Source: Rhodopseudomonas palustris
GTDB lineage: Bacteria > Pseudomonadota > Alphaproteobacteria > Rhizobiales > Xanthobacteraceae
Assembly (NCBI RefSeq): GCF_003226555.1
Contig: NZ_QKQS01000013.1
Span: forward strand, 471,890-535,889
DNA: 64,000 bases
Direction: 5' to 3'
In this document: piece after piece, positions 17,475-25,397 of the stretch
Numbering within the stretch: the first letter of the stretch is position 1
How the letters are laid out: every line of letters starts with the position of its first letter
Position numbers and translations under genes: made by a program
The notes under the pieces: generated by a model
Told to the model about the DNA's origin: nothing
Databases searched by the model: none
The model's input: the letters and a program-made list of their open reading frames with translations, nothing else

Positions 17475-19649
17475 CTATTTCTTCGGCCGGATCGCGTCCG
17501 CGGTGCCTTGGATAAAGGCCTGGATCTTGACCACGTCCGCCTCGGTTAGCTTGCCGGTGAAGTCCGGCATACCCTTGTCGCGGAACGGCCCCTTGAACAC
17601 GATGTCCTTCAGGTGCGCGATCCGGTCGGTGGTGGAGTAGCCGAGGTTCTTGACGTTGCCGCCGCGGTCGACGCCGGGCACGCCGTGGCAGGTGGCGCAG
17701 GCGGCGACATAGATCGCGGTCCCCTCTGCCACGTCCTTCGGATCGTATTCGATGCCGGTGAGCAGATTGCCCATCTGGTACTTGGCAAATTCCGGCATCT
17801 TAGCCTTGCCGCCGACCGCGAAGGTGTACACCGTGCCCGGCGTCTCGGTCTCGGTGGCGCGGGCGCTGATGCCGAACACACCGCCCCAGCCGACCGCGAT
17901 CGAGACGTATTGCACGCCGTCGACCATGTAGGTGGCCGGCGCCGCCACCGCGCCAGTGCCGAGCGGGCTCTCCCACAGCTTCTCGCCGGACTTGGCGTTG
18001 TAGGCCACCAGGCGACCGTCAGCCGTGCCCTGGAACACGAGGTTGCCGGCCGTAGTCAGCGTGCCGCCGTTCCACGGCGAGACGTAGTCGGCGCGCCACG
18101 CTTCCTTCTGCTGCACCGGGTCCCACGCCACGAGGCGCCCGAACGGCAGGTTCTTCGGCGGCACCGCGTTCAGCGTGAAGCCGACGTTCCAGCCGGTGGT
18201 CGAGCCGAACTTGAACGGCTCCATCTTGTTCTGGGTCAGCGCCTTCTCGCCGGTGAGGTTGACCGGCACGCCTTGCGCCGGCAGGTACACGAGGCCGGTC
18301 TGCGGATTGAACGACATCGGGTGCCAATTGTGGGCACCATACGGCCCCGGGATCGCGTCGAACGACTTGTCCGCCGAGCGTGCCTCTGGATTTTCGATCG
18401 GACGTCCATTGGCGTCGTAGCCGGTCGCCCAGTTCACATCGACGAAGTTCTTCGCCGAGATGAACTTGCCGTCGGTGCGGTCGATCACGAAGAAGAAGCC
18501 GTTCTTCGGCGCGTGCAGGATCACCTTGCGCGGCTTGCCGTCGATCGTCAGGTCCGCCAGGATCATCGGCTGGGTCGAGGTGTAGTCCCAATTGTCGCCG
18601 GGTGTCTCCTGATAGTGCCAGACGTATTTGCCAGTGTCGGCATTCAGCGCGACGATCGACGCCAGATACAGATTGTCGCCGCCCGCCGGGCTGCGCAGGT
18701 TCCGATTCCATGGCGAGCCGTTGCCGGTGCCGACATAGATCAGGTTGAGATCGGGATCGAACGTGATGGTGTCCCACGCGGTGCCGCCGCCGCCATTGAC
18801 CCACCATTTGCCGGCCGGGTCCCAGGTCTTGGCGGCCTTCTCCATCGACTCGTCTTCGAACGGCTTGCTCGGATCGCCCGGCACCGTGAACCAGCGCCAC
18901 GCCTGCTTGCCGGTCTCCGCATCATAAGCGGTGACGTAGCCACGCGCGCCGTATTCGGCGCCGCCATTGCCGATCACCACCTTGCCGTTGAACACCCGCG
19001 GCGCGCCGGTGATGGTGTAGGAATGTTCGTGGTCGATCAGCGTGTCGATCTCCCACGCCTTCTGCCCGGTGGCGGCATCGAGCGCGATCAGCCGGCCGTC
19101 ATAGGCGCCGACGAACACCTTGCCCTTGTACAGCGCGACGCCGCGGTTCACGACGTCGCAGCAGCCGCGATAGCCTTTCGAGCGATCGACCTTGGGATCG
19201 AAGGTCCACAGCTTCTTGCCGGTGCGGGTGTCGACCGCATGCACGACGCTCCAGGACGCCGTGACGTACATGATGCCGTCGACCACCACAGGCGTCGCTT
19301 CGACGCCGCGCTCGGAGCCGAGGCTGTAGCTCCATTGCAGGCCGAGCTGTTTGACGTTGTCGGTGTTGATCTGGTCGAGCTTGCTGAAGCGGGTCTCGGC
19401 ATAGTCGAGGCCGTAGCTCGGCCAGTCCTTGGTGGTCTTGGCATTGGCGATGATCGCGGCACGGTCGACCGCGCCGGTGACCGCGCGGATATGCGCGGCG
19501 GAGCCCTTGGCATCTTGCGCGGCGGCCACCGCCGGCGACAGCAACGCGGCCATCAGCGCCGCGGCGCCGAGCCGCTTCGCAACTAATCGTGTTGCGGATT
19601 GATGGACAGGTCGGTGCGCAGTCCGCACCGCGTCAGCAGGCTTCCTCAT
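17475..19649 (-). CDS. Type II quinohemoprotein (PQQ) alcohol dehydrogenase with cytochrome c domain
   Basis: 724 residues from ATG 19649 (GGGAGCG upstream). Signal peptide to about residue 45 (ALLSPAVAAAQ). Eight-bladed PQQ propeller: vicinal cysteines in GCCDVVNRG near 163 (the disulfide stacked on PQQ), WDPAGKWWVNGGGGTAWD, GNGSPWNRNLRSPAGGDN, TPGDNWDYTSTQPMILADL and tryptophan-docking blades. C-terminal cytochrome c domain with CATCHG near residue 651 and Met ligand in DKGMPDFTG. It oxidises alcohols in the periplasm and passes electrons through its own haem. Fused haem and lack of a lipid anchor indicate the soluble type II class. No pqq genes are in the window. Confidence 0.94.
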   Translation of the reverse strand: MRKPADAVRTAHRPVHQSATRLVAKRLGAAALMAALLSPAVAAAQDAKGSAAHIRAVTGAVDRAAIIANAKTTKDWPSYGLDYAETRFSKLDQINTDNVKQLGLQWSYSLGSERGVEATPVVVDGIMYVTASWSVVHAVDTRTGKKLWTFDPKVDRSKGYRGCCDVVNRGVALYKGKVFVGAYDGRLIALDAATGQKAWEIDTLIDHEHSYTITGAPRVFNGKVVIGNGGAEYGARGYVTAYDAETGKQAWRWFTVPGDPSKPFEDESMEKAAKTWDPAGKWWVNGGGGTAWDTITFDPDLNLIYVGTGNGSPWNRNLRSPAGGDNLYLASIVALNADTGKYVWHYQETPGDNWDYTSTQPMILADLTIDGKPRKVILHAPKNGFFFVIDRTDGKFISAKNFVDVNWATGYDANGRPIENPEARSADKSFDAIPGPYGAHNWHPMSFNPQTGLVYLPAQGVPVNLTGEKALTQNKMEPFKFGSTTGWNVGFTLNAVPPKNLPFGRLVAWDPVQQKEAWRADYVSPWNGGTLTTAGNLVFQGTADGRLVAYNAKSGEKLWESPLGTGAVAAPATYMVDGVQYVSIAVGWGGVFGISARATETETPGTVYTFAVGGKAKMPEFAKYQMGNLLTGIEYDPKDVAEGTAIYVAACATCHGVPGVDRGGNVKNLGYSTTDRIAHLKDIVFKGPFRDKGMPDFTGKLTEADVVKIQAFIQGTADAIRPKK

Positions 19650-19802
19650 GCATTCGCTCCCTACTCGGCCTCTTGCCGGGCCGAGCGGAAGTGTTGCGCG
19701 CGGTGGGAACAGCGTCAACCACAATGCGGACGCGACGCAGACGCAGTTATTATCTCGCAATGCAATGCACGACGCGCTGCATTGCGATGCCGCGGCTGCG
19801 AA

Positions 19803-20594
19803 CTAAGCGCCGGAAAACTCGAACAGCTCGCCGTCGTAACCGGCTTCGGCCGGAATCCGCAGCAAACGCTTGTCGCCGTCCTTGCTCATGATCGGCAGCA
19901 CGGTGACGATGCTCTGCGCACGTGCGTGATCGAGCGCTGCAGCAACGCTCGGCTGCTGGCCGAGCCGGATCAGATTGCGGATGGTCGGAAACGGCAGCGT
20001 GAAGCGGCCGCTGTCGCCGCCATCGAGCGCTTCACGCGGCGACAGCCAGATCGAATCGGTGGTCTCCCAGCCGTCGTGCATGCCGACCTGCTCCGGCGGT
20101 GCCTCGGCGAGGAAGAACCAGGTATCGAACCGCTTCGGCAGCTTCTCCGGCGTGATCCAGTGCGCGTAAGGCACCAGCAGATCGAGCGCGAGCACCACAT
20201 CGTTGTCGGCCAGGATCTGCGCAAAGCTGATATTGCCGTCGCACAGCGCCTTGCGATGCGCCGCCTCGATCTCGGCAGCACGAGCCGCCGCGACCAGGGT
20301 GTCGCTGCCGCGCTGCCGCGCCAGCAGGATGCCGCTTTCCTCGAAGGTCTCGCGGATCGCTGCGATCCGGAATTCCAGCGCCGGGCCGACCGCGGCATCG
20401 ACGCCGGCGTACAATTCCGGTCGGGCGGCGATGTCGCGGTCGCCGGCATCGACGCTGCCGCCCGGGAACACCAGCGCCCCGGAGGCAAACTCGACCTGAT
20501 AATTCCGGACCATCATGAACACGTCGAAGCCGGCCGCAGCCTGGCGCAACAGCACAATGGTCGATGCGGGACGTGCGGCGGCCTCAGTGGTCAT
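19803..20594 (-). CDS. Nudix hydrolase (NUDT19-like)
   Basis: 263 residues from ATG 20594. The Nudix motif is split by an insert: the Gly-rich start FPGGSVDAGD (near 45) is separated from REFxEExG-type residues in AAIRETFEESGILLA by about 20 residues, as in NUDT19/RP2p-type CoA or nucleotide diphosphatases. Starts four bases after the stop of the DHDPS-like gene in the same direction. Its place at the end of an acyl-CoA gene run fits a role in CoA-ester housekeeping, which is inference. Confidence 0.85.
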   Translation of the reverse strand: MTTEAAARPASTIVLLRQAAAGFDVFMMVRNYQVEFASGALVFPGGSVDAGDRDIAARPELYAGVDAAVGPALEFRIAAIRETFEESGILLARQRGSDTLVAAARAAEIEAAHRKALCDGNISFAQILADNDVVLALDLLVPYAHWITPEKLPKRFDTWFFLAEAPPEQVGMHDGWETTDSIWLSPREALDGGDSGRFTLPFPTIRNLIRLGQQPSVAAALDHARAQSIVTVLPIMSKDGDKRLLRIPAEAGYDGELFEFSGA

Positions 20595-20598
20595 GATG

Positions 20599-21552
20599 TT
20601 AATCCGCAGCCTTGCTGCGCGGCTCGAGATCGGCGCGTTTGTCGACCCGCGCCAGCCGCGACAACAGATAATCGACCTCTTCACGTGCTGTGTCGGTCAG
20701 GCTCGCGCCCGGCTTGCGCTGCGCGCTCGACGACAACAGCCCGCGCTTCTTCAGCACGTATTTGCGAACCGACAGGCCGACGCCCTGCTGATGCTCGTAG
20801 CGGATCAGCGGCAGATGCGCGTCGAACAGATTGTGCGCGAGGTCGCGCTGCCCGGCCTTCGACAGCTTGACGACATCCACCAGCATGTCCGGGAAGCAGT
20901 AGCCGGTCATGGCGCCGTCGGCGCCGCGCTCCATCTCGAAATCCAGGAACATGCCGCCGTTGCCGCACAGGATCGACAGCGGCCGCAGCGAGCCGTCCTT
21001 CTGGAAGCCGCGCAGCGTGGTGATCTTCTCGAGCCCCGGCCAGTCCTCGTGCTTCAGCATCACGCAGGATGCGCTGTCCATCACGATCTGCCGGATCACC
21101 TTCGGGGTCATCACCACCGACAGCGTCAACGGATAATCCTGCAGCACCCAGGGCACGTCGTCGCCGATCGCCTCGGTGGCCTGGCGGAAATAGGTGGTGA
21201 TCTGCTCGTCGGAGCGCAGCGACGGCGGCGGCGCGATCATCACGCCAGCGGCGCCCGCGTCCATCGACAGCCGCGCCAGCCGGCGCATCGCGGCAAAGCC
21301 CGGCGCCGAGACGCCGACGATCGTCTGCATCGACTTGGCGCGCTTGATGAAGCGGGTGGCCACCGCCTCGGCCTCGGCCGCATCGAGCTTCGGCGCCTCC
21401 CCGAGGATGCCGAGCACGGTGACGCCCTCGCAGCCGACCTCCGCGTAGAAATCGGTCAGGCGGTCGATCGACGCGTCGTCGATCTTGCCGTCGTCGTGGA
21501 ACGGGGTCGGCGCAATGGCAAAGGTGCCTGCGGCTTCCGGGGTGAGCTTCAT
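20599..21552 (-). CDS. Dihydrodipicolinate synthase-family aldolase/lyase
   Basis: 317 residues from ATG 21552, preceded by AAAGG. TIM-barrel of the DapA family: TFAIAPTPFHDDGKIDDASI at the N-terminus, GVTVLGILGEAPKLDAAEA in place of the usual GTTGE loop, VLQDYPLT, and probable Schiff-base Lys in CVMLKHEDWPG near residue 165. The variant GILGE loop and long C-terminus argue against true DapA; it is more likely a catabolic pyruvate-dependent lyase. Operon with Nudix and the acyl-CoA genes upstream. Confidence 0.85.
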   Translation of the reverse strand: MKLTPEAAGTFAIAPTPFHDDGKIDDASIDRLTDFYAEVGCEGVTVLGILGEAPKLDAAEAEAVATRFIKRAKSMQTIVGVSAPGFAAMRRLARLSMDAGAAGVMIAPPPSLRSDEQITTYFRQATEAIGDDVPWVLQDYPLTLSVVMTPKVIRQIVMDSASCVMLKHEDWPGLEKITTLRGFQKDGSLRPLSILCGNGGMFLDFEMERGADGAMTGYCFPDMLVDVVKLSKAGQRDLAHNLFDAHLPLIRYEHQQGVGLSVRKYVLKKRGLLSSSAQRKPGASLTDTAREEVDYLLSRLARVDKRADLEPRSKAAD

Positions 21553-21663
21553 CGCGTGGGCCTTTCGATCGGTTGCGCCGGCGCCGGCAGGTCGACCCGC
21601 TTGTTCAGCACTGGCCGTCGCCACCGCACTGGTTCGGCGGCGGCGACACCTTTCGGCACCCGC

Positions 21664-22542
21664 TCAGCGCGGGCGTCCGGCCGCCTTGATAGCCTCTTCC
21701 GAGAAGAAAATCTCGCCGGCGTGGGCCGCAATCTCCTCGGCGGACCAGCCATTGTGGGACGGCTTCCAGCCGTCCATTTCCATGAGCTTCATCTCGCGCA
21801 CCCCGCGCGGGCCGGAGACGCCGAGCACCTTGCCGGTCTGGTCGCCGGACAGGCTGGAGACCATGTACAAAACCGCCGGCGCGATCCCCTCCGGCGTCAG
21901 CGCCGCGCCCGGATTCTCGCGGTAGCGCGGCAGGTCTTCGGTCATCCGGGTCAGCGCGCCCGGCGCCAACGTCCAGATCCGGATGTTGTATTTGCGGCCC
22001 TCGATCGCCAGCACGTTGGACAGTCCCCAGATGCCGCCCTTCGCGGCGCCATAGTTGCTCTGGCCGAAATTACCGAGCAGGCCCGAGGTCGACGAGGTGT
22101 TGACGATGACGCCGCCGCCATTGTCCTTCATCCATTTGAACACCGGCTGGGTGACGCAGAACGTGCCCTTCAGGTGCACCTTCATCACCCTGTCCCAGTT
22201 CGCCTCCGAGACCTTGGCGAAGGTCTGGTCGAGCAGGATGCCGGCGTTGTTGACCAGGATATCGGCACGGCCGAAATGCGTGATGGCGTCGTCGAACACC
22301 GACTGCCCGCCGGCCATCGTCGAGATGTCGGCGGTGTTGGCGACGGCGCGGCCGCCCGCAGCCTTGATCGCATCGACCACCTGCTGCGCCATGCCGGCGT
22401 CGGAGCCCGAACCGTCGCGCGGGCCGCCGAGATCATTGACCACCACCGCGGCGCCTTCGCGCGCGAACAGCTTGGCGTAAGCCTCACCGAGCCCCCCGCC
22501 CGCCCCGGTGATCAACGCCACCTTGCCATCGAGCAATCCCAT
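21664..22542 (-). CDS. SDR, MFE-2-type 3-hydroxyacyl-CoA dehydrogenase-like
   Basis: 292 residues from ATG 22542 with GGGAGGACGCG upstream. Rossmann start LDGKVALITGAGGGLGEAYA, then VVVNDLGGPRDGSG, which is characteristic of the multifunctional enzyme type 2 dehydrogenase, ILVNNAG near 93, and catalytic Ser-Tyr-Lys as STSGLLGNFGQSNYGAAKGG. Acts with the MaoC-type hydratase directly upstream (70 bp) as the separated two halves of an MFE-2 beta-oxidation module: (R)-specific hydration and oxidation of enoyl-CoA. Substrate unknown. Confidence 0.88.
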   Translation of the reverse strand: MGLLDGKVALITGAGGGLGEAYAKLFAREGAAVVVNDLGGPRDGSGSDAGMAQQVVDAIKAAGGRAVANTADISTMAGGQSVFDDAITHFGRADILVNNAGILLDQTFAKVSEANWDRVMKVHLKGTFCVTQPVFKWMKDNGGGVIVNTSSTSGLLGNFGQSNYGAAKGGIWGLSNVLAIEGRKYNIRIWTLAPGALTRMTEDLPRYRENPGAALTPEGIAPAVLYMVSSLSGDQTGKVLGVSGPRGVREMKLMEMDGWKPSHNGWSAEEIAAHAGEIFFSEEAIKAAGRPR

Positions 22543-22566
22543 CGCGTCCTCCCGTTTGTCTGTTGT

Positions 22567-22593
22567 CACCTCTCCCCGCGCGCGGGGAGAGGG
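22567..22593. repeat. Short palindrome, family E (cacctctccccgcgcgcggggagagg)
   Basis: Near-perfect GC palindrome CTCTCCCCGCGCGCGGGGAG in the gap between the SDR and MaoC-type genes. The same core occurs at 56673-56700 and 56818-56843. Confidence 0.75.
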
Positions 22594-22612
22594 AGTGCGC
22601 AGGACGTTATTA

Positions 22613-23473
22613 TCAGCCCAGCACCGTCCGGCCGCTCTTGATCACCGTCACGTTGCGCGACTTCACCCGCGCTTCGAACGAGATCACATCGCCGTCCTTC
22701 CACATGTCCATGGTGACGGTCTCGCCCGGATAGACCGGCGAGGAGAACCGCACCGCGTGCTGCTTGAACGCCGCGGCGTCGTAGTCGGCATAGGTCTGCA
22801 GCACGCCGCGGCAGGTCAGGCCGTAGGTGCACATGCCGTGCAGGATCGGGCGCGGGAAGCCGGCCTTCTTGGCGAATTCCGGATCGGAATGCAGCGGATT
22901 GCGGTCGCCGCACAGCCGATAGATCAGCGCCTGATCCGGACGGGTCGAAATATCGACGCTGCGGTCGGGCGCGCGGTCGGGCATCTTGTGCGGCTCGGGC
23001 TGTTCCAGCGCCGGACCGTCGAAGCCGCCGTCGCCGCGCGCGAAGCGCGACGCCAGCAGAGTCGCCAAGGCCTCTCCCTTGTCGTCGCGCAGGATGGTCT
23101 GGTGACGGATCACCACGCCCTTGTCCTTGCCCTTGTCGTAGACCTGCACCACGCTGGAATCCGCGTTGATGTTCGCCGCCACCGGCATCGGGCGGTGAAA
23201 GGTGATGTCGCGCTCGCCGTCGACCACCAGCAGACGGTTGAGGTTCATCTCGCCCGGGCCAGCGCCCCACGCCGCGACCGACGCGAAGGTCGGCACAACC
23301 TTCAAGGGGCGGTCGGTGTAGGTCGCCTCGTTGACGAAGGCGAGTTCCTTCTCGTCCATCGGATCGGCGCCCATGCCGATGCCGTAGGCGTAGAGCATCA
23401 CATCGCGATCGGTGTAGGCGTATTTCTGCCCCGTCGTCTTCAGGGCCATCAGTTCGTCGTAGCGGGCCGACAT
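22613..23473 (-). CDS. MaoC-type (R)-enoyl-CoA hydratase (MFE-2 hydratase 2-like)
   Basis: 286 residues, ATG 23473 with GGGGAGAAG upstream. Double hot-dog protein: N-terminal half with YAYTDRDVMLYAYGIGMGAD, C-terminal half with the hydratase 2 motif LIYRLCGDRNPLHSDPEFA (catalytic Asp and His) followed by FPRPILHGMCTYG. Hydrates trans-2-enoyl-CoA to (R)-3-hydroxyacyl-CoA. Paired with the MFE-2-like dehydrogenase next to it. Repeats separate it from the upstream Zn-ribbon gene. Confidence 0.9.
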   Translation of the reverse strand: MSARYDELMALKTTGQKYAYTDRDVMLYAYGIGMGADPMDEKELAFVNEATYTDRPLKVVPTFASVAAWGAGPGEMNLNRLLVVDGERDITFHRPMPVAANINADSSVVQVYDKGKDKGVVIRHQTILRDDKGEALATLLASRFARGDGGFDGPALEQPEPHKMPDRAPDRSVDISTRPDQALIYRLCGDRNPLHSDPEFAKKAGFPRPILHGMCTYGLTCRGVLQTYADYDAAAFKQHAVRFSSPVYPGETVTMDMWKDGDVISFEARVKSRNVTVIKSGRTVLG

Positions 23474-23508
23474 CGGCTTCTCCCCTTGTTCTTATCGTTC
23501 TTATCGTG

Positions 23509-23557
23509 ATCCTCATGGTGAGGAGCGCGCCTTGCGCGCGTCTCGAACCATGAGGAT
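23509..23557. repeat. Palindromic repeat, family F (atcctcatggt ... accatgaggat)
   Basis: Inverted repeat ATCCTCATGGT ... ACCATGAGGAT with an inner GCGCGCCTTGCGCGC. A sister element follows at 23577 and related ones lie at 35882-35990. Confidence 0.8.
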
Positions 23558-23576
23558 GGAAGCAACTCTCCTGTCA

Positions 23577-23619
23577 CATCCTTCGAGACGCGCGCTTGCG
23601 CGCGCTCCTCAGCATGAGG
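23577..23619. repeat. Palindromic repeat, family F, second copy
   Basis: CATCCTTCGAGACGCGCGC ... GCGCGCTCCTCAGCATGAGG, partly inverted relative to the first copy 20 bp away. The pair forms a larger imperfect inverted repeat between the hydratase and Zn-ribbon genes, ending just beyond the stop of the latter. Confidence 0.7.
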
Positions 23620-23620
23620 C

Positions 23621-24013
23621 TCAGGCAACCGTAAAGAACGGCAGCGGCGCGCCGCCGTCGCTGGGCTTGAACACCACTTTGACCTTCTGGCCGATCTTCA
23701 GCGCGTGCAGATCGCAGTCGACGAAATTCGTCAGCAGCGACGGGCCTTCCTTGAGCGTGACATAGCCGACCGCATAGGGCCCGGTGGCGGATTTGCGCAT
23801 CAGGCTGAATGTGTAGATCTCACCCTCGCCCGAGCTTTGCTCCCACACCGTCTGATCGGAAAAGCAGAACGGGCAGATGCTGCGCGGAAAATAATGTCGC
23901 TCGCCGCAGGCGGTGCAGCGCTTGATCAGGAGTTTGCCCTCGGCGGCCGCGTCCCAGAACTGCTTGGTTTCGGGATTGCCCTGCGGCATCGGGTACTTCA
24001 CGGTGGTGTCCAT
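23621..24013 (-). CDS. Zn-ribbon/OB-fold protein (DUF35), acyl-CoA-associated
   Basis: 130 residues from ATG 24013. Rubredoxin-like Zn ribbon with four Cys: CTACGERHYFPRSICPFC (34-51), then an OB fold (GEIYTFSLMRKSATGPYAVG, KVKVVFKPSDGGAPLPFF). Such proteins partner with SCP2-type thiolases or aldolases and stabilise acyl-CoA binding. Its ATG overlaps the TAA of the thiolase-like gene (TAATG), a strong sign of a stoichiometric complex. Confidence 0.9.
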   Translation of the reverse strand: MDTTVKYPMPQGNPETKQFWDAAAEGKLLIKRCTACGERHYFPRSICPFCFSDQTVWEQSSGEGEIYTFSLMRKSATGPYAVGYVTLKEGPSLLTNFVDCDLHALKIGQKVKVVFKPSDGGAPLPFFTVA

Positions 24014-25161
24014 TACACGCGCTCCAGAATGGCGGTCGAGGCGGCATGGCGAACACCGAGCAGCCCGCCGGTGCCATGCGCGATGGCGAGATCGCAGTTC
24101 GGCACCTGCACCTTGGGATGTGCTTCGCCGCGCAGCTGGCGCACGGCTTCCAGAATCTTGGTCATGCCGCCGCGGTTGACCGGGTGATTGCTGCACAGGC
24201 CGCCGCCGTCGGTGTTGAACGGAAGCTTGCCGACGCCCGAGATCAAATTGCCGTCGGCGACGAACTTGCCGCCCTGGCCCTTTTCACAGAAGCCGAGATC
24301 TTCGAGCTGCATCAGCACCGTGATGGTGAAGCTGTCGTAGATCGAGGCGTATTTGATGTCCTTCGGCGTGATGCCGGCTTCCGCGAAGGCGCGCGGCCCC
24401 GACCACACGCCGGCCGAATAAGTGAGGTCGAGATCCTTGCCGCCGCGCGGCCCCTTCATCGCCTCGCCATGGCCGATCAGCCGAACCAGCGGCTTCTTCA
24501 GGCTGCGCGCGATCTCCTCGGAGGTCACAATCATCGCCCCGCCGCCGTCGCTGACCACGCAGCAATCCATCCGGTGAAGCGGGTCGGAGATCATCGGCGA
24601 GTTGATGACGTCCTCCACCGTGACGACGTCCTTCAGCATGGCGTGCGGGTTGTACTGAGCGTGATGCGACGCCGCGACCTTGATCCAGGCGAGCTGTTCG
24701 CTGGTGGTGCCGTAATCGTGCATGTGGCGCATCGCGCACATGCCATAGGCATTGTGGGTGGTCGCCCCATAGGCGGTCTCGAAATCGGCCTCGGCGCCCT
24801 GCGCGCGCGGCGGCATTACGCCGGTGCGCGGCTTGCCGGCCAGCGTGATCAGCGCGATCGAACATTTGCCGGCGGCGATCGCCTGCGCGGCATGGCCGAG
24901 ATGGATGATGTAGGAGCAGCCGCCGGTTTCGGTGGAATCCACATGGCGGGGCTTGATGCCAAGATAGTCGACCATCGGCCACAACCCGCCGGGCGCGTCG
25001 CCGGCGCAGAAATAGCCGTCGACGTCCTTATGCGTCAGCCCGGCATCTTCCAGCGCGCCCTTGGCGACTTCGGCGTGCAGTTGAGCGATGGATTTGTCGG
25101 GCGCGTGGCGCGTGGGGTGTTCGTAGATGCCGGCAACGTAAGCCTTGCCTCTTATTGTCAA
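24013..25161 (-). CDS. Thiolase-like (SCP2/lipid-transfer type) protein, TTG start
   Basis: 382 residues from TTG 25161, chosen because GGAG lies eight bases upstream and the protein then reads LTIRGKAYVAGIYEHPTRHA; no ATG is available close by. Thiolase fold with TGGCSYIIHLGHAAQAIAAG (possible nucleophile Cys near 90), CNHPVNRGGMTKI and NCDLAIAHGTGGLLG at the C-terminus. Together with the DUF35 partner it is either a thiolase of acyl-CoA degradation or a retro-aldolase of the Ltp2 kind; the sequence does not decide. Confidence 0.85.
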   Translation of the reverse strand: MTIRGKAYVAGIYEHPTRHAPDKSIAQLHAEVAKGALEDAGLTHKDVDGYFCAGDAPGGLWPMVDYLGIKPRHVDSTETGGCSYIIHLGHAAQAIAAGKCSIALITLAGKPRTGVMPPRAQGAEADFETAYGATTHNAYGMCAMRHMHDYGTTSEQLAWIKVAASHHAQYNPHAMLKDVVTVEDVINSPMISDPLHRMDCCVVSDGGGAMIVTSEEIARSLKKPLVRLIGHGEAMKGPRGGKDLDLTYSAGVWSGPRAFAEAGITPKDIKYASIYDSFTITVLMQLEDLGFCEKGQGGKFVADGNLISGVGKLPFNTDGGGLCSNHPVNRGGMTKILEAVRQLRGEAHPKVQVPNCDLAIAHGTGGLLGVRHAASTAILERV

Positions 25162-25290
25162 CGCAGTTCTCCGCTGGCGTTTGGTCGGACGGATTTTGTG
25201 ACCGCTCCAAGCGACCTTGGCAAGCGTGTTCGCGCGCGGTCGCAATTACCACGACACGGAATGTCTTGAGGTTGCTCGGCGGTCTCCTCC

Positions 25291-25376
25291 GTCATTGCGA
25301 GGAGCGCAGCGACGAAGCAATCCAGAAGCGCCATGCACTAGGCTTCTGGATTGCTTCGCCTTCGGCTCGCAATGAC
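25291..25376. repeat. Dispersed palindromic repeat, family A, second copy
   Basis: Begins GTCATTGCGAGGAGCGCAGC, contains CAATCCAGAAGC / GCTTCTGGATTG and closes CGCAATGAC. Matches the copy at 4110-4224. Lies between the thiolase-like and oxidoreductase genes. Confidence 0.85.
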
Positions 25377-25397
25377 AGGAAGAGGATGTTGGTAGAC